Below, one piece after another: positions 48,015-64,000 of a stretch of DNA of 64,000 bases. The notes beneath the pieces are model-generated. The model had not been told where the DNA came from and did no database searches. It worked only from the letters and a program-made list of their open reading frames with translations. How positions within the stretch are numbered: position 1 is the first letter of the stretch; each line of letters begins with the position of its first letter. The stretch is from positions 11,519,904 through 11,583,903 of the forward strand of contig CM022672.1 in assembly GCA_012295275.1 (NCBI GenBank), read 5' to 3'. The position numbers were made by a program, and so were the translations under genes. This stretch comes from Chrysomallon squamiferum. Taxonomy: Eukaryota > Mollusca > Gastropoda > Neomphalida > Peltospiridae.

Positions 48015-49902
48015 GTATTTTATTAAAGCTACAACTAGATTGTGTAGTAAAATTATTTTAATAAACAATAAATACAAATTTAACAACTGTAGAACAGTTA
48101 AAATTTATTTGTGAAATCTTTCAAAAAAAAAAAAAAAAAAAAAAAGATAAATAAATAAATATAAATGAATAAATAAATAATAAACAGGTTGGGGAACAAT
48201 GCTGGACTTGAGTGTCCCAAACCCAGTTTTAGTTTGTATGTCTTTTCTTTCAATAACAATGTACACACCAAAAATTATGAATATTGCCAAAAAACACAAA
48301 AACAACATGAATCAAGTAATGCAAACAACTTTTAGCAAAAACAGCAAGCACCATAAAATTTGTGACAAGCAGAAAAAAAATTGACTTTATGAAAGAAAAT
48401 AATAATAACAATATTTACTTATGTAAGCAGGGGGTATTTTTGTTATTTATTTTATTATTATTATTATTAGACTTTTAAAAGTTTTTTTTAAACATACACA
48501 CACATAAACTGTAATTGCATAGAAAGTTTGACAAAGATTGGCAGAATGGTATTAAAAAATAATAATTAAAAATAAAATATATTGCAATAAATAAAATTGT
48601 CCAATTTCAAATTTGCGATGGAAGTTCACATGGGCCTTTACGGTTTTGCTGATGTCAGTAAAATTTGTTTTTTGAACTTTATTCTGACAAAAATTAATAA
48701 ATATAAAATAACAAACAAACAAAAAAAAATAACAAAAAAAAACCCAACAAACAATCATAATACTCTTCAAGCATGGTTCTGTTTATTGTTAGTTCTTAAG
48801 TACAAGTGCGCGCAGTATTCTTGAAGGAAAACAAATATAAACGAAAGCTGAGCTTGGAGGGGGAAAAAAATAAACTAGTAACTATATAATAATAATACGC
48901 TGCAACTCAGCTGTCTGAGAACGTTGATGAAACCATAATTGGAGCACAGACTTACGTAAAACGAAAATCCTTGTCAAATATCCAATAAAATTACCTGATA
49001 CATATAAAGTCAGAAATCTATCCAATAAAATAACGAGTAACAAATTAAGACGGAATGACTCCTGGAACCGATTCGTCGAGAGAAAAAAAGTTGGATTTGG
49101 TATTTAGATCGTTTTGGCAAAGCAAAAAGCAGGTTGCAGTTGCTTGCTTGGTACTGGTAACTAAATCTTTTCATGCGGAATAAGAAAACTGTTATGTATG
49201 TTAACACTGTCATGTCACTGAATTATTATTTTTTATTATTGTTTAGACGCAAAGGTGCTGGATATTAGGAAACTGATGTCAGTAGAAGCGACTGTGATCA
49301 AGAAATAATGATATCATTAGAATTTACAGAAAGTAATCTGACCTTCTCATTACTTCATTATAGATGTATTTCATGTATCAAGTTTTTATGGCATATTATA
49401 GTAACGTGGAGAAATATTGTTCAGATCGTAGTTGTCGTCACACTGTTTCCAAAGTGGTCATTAACAGCACCCTATACTCATAATACTGTGTACAGCGTAT
49501 ATGCTGTCAGATTTGTTATGTAGCAAAAGCAAAAACCAAATTATCATTAGAAGCAAAATCAGTTTAAGAAAACAACCAGAGTATATCTAATTCGAAAAAA
49601 AAAAAAAAAAAAAAAAAAAATATACAAACTTGCATTTTTAAAATAATTTTTTTAAACATTAATTTATTTATACAGTAAGTTTCCTATTAAAGAAAATTCC
49701 GGTTATACATCTCTTCATGTTTGTTAATTTGTTGTCATACTTCATTATTAACAAAGAGTGGTCACCAGCAATAAATAAAACAGTTACTTGAAACAATGCA
49801 AACTATATTTAGGTAATCAGTTTTCATAATCACAAATGTATGAAATTTATCTCAAAATATTTTCCTTTATTCTTGTTTCAGCTTTTAACTTGCAGTTACT
49901 TT
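45650..49902. other. Intergenic region, CFAP77 3' UTR to CUTA
   Basis: 4.2 kb of AT-rich sequence. The CFAP77 3' UTR should start here; AATAAA occurs near 46374. Simple repeats include (AAT)n at about 47036-47073, AAT at 47981-48012, and A/T runs at 45730-45756, 46988-47030 and 49595-49620. CUTA exon 1 may have an upstream non-coding exon, because a good TTTCAG acceptor lies at 49881 just before the start codon, but I cannot place it. Confidence 0.5.
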
Positions 49903-50507
49903 ATGCCAGTGTTATTATCCATAGTCCGTCGAGTATTTTCTACAGCAATGGGTGACTCATATGTTGCTGGCACACATTCAATGGCATTTGTTACAGTCCC
50001 AAATATAGAAGTAGCAAAAAAATTATCTCAGTATGTTCTAATTATCTGAACATTTTCATAAATGAATAAACAAATATTTATAAAAATAATTTTCTGTAAT
50101 AAAAAGTAACAATTTTATTAGTAAGTACTAAAATATTTCTTTTAAATACAATCATCTAAATTATTTAATTTTATTTAATTTTAAAAGATAACTTTGATTC
50201 CTACATAAAGATAATTTTTTAAATTAATCTATTAAAAACAAACATACACAAAGTATTATTTAAATTTACAAAAGTTTATTTTTACAAATATTCATTGTTT
50301 CAGTGGCCTTGTCAAAGAAAAACTTGCAGCTTGTGTAAATATTATATCTGGATTAACTTCAGTGTATGTACAGATTAGTCACTTTATTCTAGAATTTCTT
50401 TATTATTATGGTAGCTTTATTATACTGACAATGTCCTGAAAACCAGACATACCACAACAGACCTGTATTGTATTAGCCTTCTAAAAATATTTTTATTTCT
50501 GGTGTGT

Positions 50508-50541
<34 letters not shown>

Positions 50542-51833
50542 GCTTACACTATTTTCTCATAATTAAAAAAAAAATATATATATATATATTTGTTGAAATT
50601 ATTGCCCAACCATTTAAAAATAATAATAATATTAATGAATCATATCCTGAAAAAAAAAAAAACATTTTTTAAAAATCATTTTGTTGTTATCACAGTATTT
50701 CTCCATTTCTTTGATATATATTTTTTCATACTGAAACAAATATAACAAAGTAATTATCAAGCTCATTTCTCATACAAAAATTCTTTATTTTTAGATATGA
50801 ATGGGAGAACAAAATAAATGAAGATTCTGAACTACTTTTGGTATGACTGAATTTTTGTTACTTTCAAGTACTGGTATCTACTAATTAACAATAACATTTT
50901 AATTATTTATTAAATACTTCAGTTATATAAAATGTATAAATACTAAAATCATTTTGAATTATTACAAATTATTAGTGATCTTTAAATTTTAATATAATAT
51001 ACTATAGTTTGATTGAATTTTCACTAATTGCAGATGATTAAAACACATACTTCAAAAATGGATCAGTTGTCAGAATATGTCAGGTACATTTGTTAGTAAA
51101 CTTCTTTCACTTAGTTTGTAATATGTTTATTTAACTGCAGTTTGCAACATTAACATTGAAATATAATTAACTGGGTAATTTGCTAATAGAAAACCATCTT
51201 TATTCTGATTTTGATTTTAAACTTTTTATTAAATTTAGGTTTTGTTTTATTATAATGTGTTTTGTAAATTCATGAGAAACAAGGATACCTATAGATTATA
51301 ATACAATGTAAGTTAAATATTTTTGTTTTCTCCCCACAGGAAAAATCATCCATATGATGTGGCTGAAGTCATTTCCTCAAAGGTATTTGTAAACTTGTCA
51401 TTTACAGATAAATTCAACTCCTTAAGACAAAGAAATGAAAAAGCTAAATCTTTAAGTACGCTATGTGTAGAGTTCTGTTTGGATAATTTTGATAATTATT
51501 TATTTTGTTGTTTTAATTAAAAATTGATTCATTCACATACTGTAATAGAATTAATATCTTTAACAGTTTAAATAATAATCATACTAATAATAATAATAAA
51601 AAATGTAAAAATCTATGTATATCTGGAATCATTTTTCTTTTAGAAATTTTAATAAGATTTTATACTGCCTCAATAGCAGCTTAAATTTTGATTCAGTAAA
51701 TAATAATCTGATTATTTATACCTCATTCCATTAAGTTAATTACATATTTCTTTTCCTTCAGATTGACAATGGAAATCCACCTTATCTTCAGTGGATTACA
51801 GATGTTGTTATTGGCGCACAAGCAAAGAAATGA
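49903..51833 (+). CDS. CUTA: CUTA, CutA-like divalent-cation tolerance protein
   Basis: Small trimeric protein of the bacterial CutA1 fold; in mammals it affects acetylcholinesterase anchoring and BACE1 trafficking. Six coding exons, 49903-50030, 50304-50363, 50795-50840, 51034-51083, 51340-51382 and 51762-51833, give 132 residues in continuous frame. Family blocks: AFVTVPNIEVAKKLS, LVKEKLAACVNIISGLTSVY, EWENKINEDSELLLMIKT, HPYDVAEVIS and PPYLQWITDVV. The Cys in AACVN and the HPY motif are conserved. The N-terminus MPVLLSIVRRVFSTAMGDSYV resembles the hydrophobic/basic leader of animal CUTA and could direct it to the secretory path or mitochondria. The frame stays open upstream through the acceptor at 49881, so a longer N-terminus is possible. 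A second start (MGDSYV) would give a leaderless form. Confidence 0.9.
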
Positions 51834-53831
51834 ACTGACAAGTAATGCATCTTTAAGCTGAGGCTAAACTGTGTGTAAATGAGTCAATATGGAGATTGTT
51901 TCCAGTATAATTATTCTTAACCTCTTTGAAACAACATTTTGATATTATGGTTCATCCTCATCCTTGATACAAATCATGAAGAAGCAAGGCTGTTTTGGCA
52001 AATCAAATTCAGTTACTGAAATGAAGATATTTAAGAATTTTTTGCTTTTTAAAAATATTTATTTCACTATTCAAATATGTAACTTTAGTATTACAGCTAA
52101 TTGTCAAAAGAATCTAAAAAATTAATCTCCATTTTCCTAAATTATTGTTTTAATTACGAATTTGTAATCGATTGTTTGGAGGTAAAACAAACTTCCAATT
52201 CAGTTTTTTTTTCATCCAGGTGAAAGCTGAAAACAATGAAATATATTAAAGTGTTTCTTTTGTTTTCTCTTTATATCAACTAAATTTTTGATCAAAAGAG
52301 TCACATCAAGAATCTGGTTAGAAACAGAACCAAAAATATCCAAAGAACTCTCACATCCACAAAATAATTTTTCAAAACCTCTCAACAGAAAAGACATATA
52401 CCTATAAATTTGAAAGCTTAAAATAACAAGGCACAAAAAAGAAACTGAAATAAATTTTTCAGACTAATTTTATTTATTTTTTACATAACATGAATAATGA
52501 CAATATAAATGAACATTTATAGATCAATATTTATTCTGAAAAAGATGTCAAATTCCAGATATCAACAAAACATTTGTAATTTCATTTAGATTTTGTATAA
52601 TCTCATGAACAAGCACTATTAAGTCTGGCAATGATGTCTCTCATAAATACTACAATCTAATTATTTTTTAAACAATTATCTGAAAATTAAATTTTATCAG
52701 CATAAAATAAAGTCACCCGACTCCATTAAAATTACGTTATAAAAGGTCTTTCATTTATTTATTTTTGTTTTTGTACATAAATATGTTCAAATTAGTTCAC
52801 TCTATTATTTTTATAAGTAATTTTATTCAATTTTAAGTTTAAATGTCCAATATTTTTATTTAGAAAAGAATGCACCTGGCATAGAAATTCTAAGAGAAAA
52901 TATTAGTTTTTTGATGTAAATACAGATGTTGGTGTTCATAAATATATGAAATTTTAATGCCATTACTCTCTCAAATTAATCTTTTCTTCTTGTTTTAATG
53001 TGAATAAATTAATTTCATAAATAAACAAGAAATAAATATTAAATAAAATTTATTAAAATAAATGATGATTTATGAAAAAATGCAATAAAATATTAATGTC
53101 AAGTAATAAAAACGACAATAAGCAAATTCTCTCCATCTTGAAATTAATACATGTACATGGATGTTATAAATATCAGATTTATATTAAATAAAAATACATT
53201 TATCCAGATTTCATACCCCACCTCTTTGGAATTTTAATTAAAAATATTTTTGTAACACCACTTCCAGTAATATTAAATATTTCATAGTAACAATGAAGAT
53301 GTGGACAGAAGGCAGGCTCAGATTTCATTTACATTACTAGATGGTAAATATGTACAATTTTAATATATGATCAATTAGTAAAAGATGAACCTTCAAATAT
53401 ATGATATAAAGAATTAATTTTGAGGGTTTCTTTTAAATATATTAATAGGATAAAAACTGGCAAATTCATTAGGGTGTGTGGGTTTGGGGGGTTTTCATGT
53501 TGTAACTCATTTTGCAATAATGTTAAAAAATTTCATTAACAATTTGAGTTATTTCTTTATAAACATAATAAACCATAAACTTTGGATAATATAATAATTA
53601 TTATTATTTTTTTAAATCTTTCAATGATTTGAAAGTCTCCGTTTTTCAATATCTCACCTTGTGGTCTACATATTTAATACACTACTGGGAAAATATATAT
53701 TAAATTGTAAGCCATGCATGAAAAAATAGAGAACTTCACATAAAAAGAATCTATAAGAAAACTAGTTAATTCTCAACAACACTATTAAGCTGAGAAGGTT
53801 TGTGTATTGTTTTGCCTAAAAATGAAATTCT
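51834..53831. other. Convergent intergenic region, CUTA and DNMT1
   Basis: 2 kb of AT-rich sequence between two stop codons on opposite strands. It should contain both 3' UTRs. I see no coding frame, RNA gene or element. Confidence 0.55.
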
Positions 53832-63709
<9,878 letters not shown>

Positions 63710-64000
63710 CTAAAACAGACAGTAATAACATTTCAAAGAACAGAAAAATGAATTATGAAACAGAAAAAAGATGGCATCTCTTACCAGTTACATTTACATC
63801 TATATTATTAACCAGTGTCCCTTGCCAAAAGCATAAAATTAAAAAAAATAATTTAATATAGCATATATGTAAATTGTTTTGTTTGCTATCTTAACTTAGC
63901 AATGTATCAGGATATATACACTAATAATATAATTAAATATCAATGGGACTGATTATTACAAATTATGCCACTGATCAGCTGAACTGTGTTATGACCTCTC

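Overview
The window is AT-rich animal nuclear DNA. Its genes have many small exons with GT-AG introns and the standard code, and they sit in long non-coding stretches full of microsatellites. No bacterial, plasmid or CRISPR feature is present. The gene set (full DNMT1-type methyltransferase, CCHCR1, CFAP77, a multi-SRCR receptor, a Bar-type homeobox gene) fits an invertebrate bilaterian. A lophotrochozoan, probably a mollusc, is my guess; the sequence does not prove it.
Layout from left to right. (1) 226-3706, +: 3' end of HSPA9 (mitochondrial Hsp70), whose introns carry four C/D-box snoRNA-like sequences. (2) 5767-17559, -: complete 20-exon CCHCR1, tail to tail with HSPA9. (3) 18739-34748, +: complete 20-exon gene for a type I membrane protein with a signal peptide, nine group-A SRCR domains, a Thr/Ser stalk, one membrane span and a tail with two NPxY motifs. 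It is divergent from CCHCR1, and its introns hold MITE-like elements and very long simple repeats. (4) 35485-37367, -: two-exon Bar-type homeobox gene. (5) 40316-45649, +: six-exon CFAP77. (6) 49903-51833, +: six-exon CUTA. (7) 53832-63709, -: the last 16 exons of DNMT1 (end of BAH1, BAH2, Gly-Lys linker, entire methyltransferase domain); the 5' part lies beyond the right edge.
All exon joins were made by hand from splice dinucleotides, reading phase and remembered family sequences. The coding lengths of the five complete genes come out as whole codons: 756, 1202, 201, 260 and 132 residues.
These genes do not form one pathway. The interesting points are the snoRNA cluster in HSPA9, the very regular exon modules of the SRCR receptor, the Tigger-like MITE pair, and the linkage. 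From memory, CCHCR1 and CUTA (human 6p21), CFAP77 and BARHL1 (9q34) and DNMT1 (19p13) all lie in the human MHC paralogon, so the window may keep part of a pre-duplication proto-MHC linkage group.
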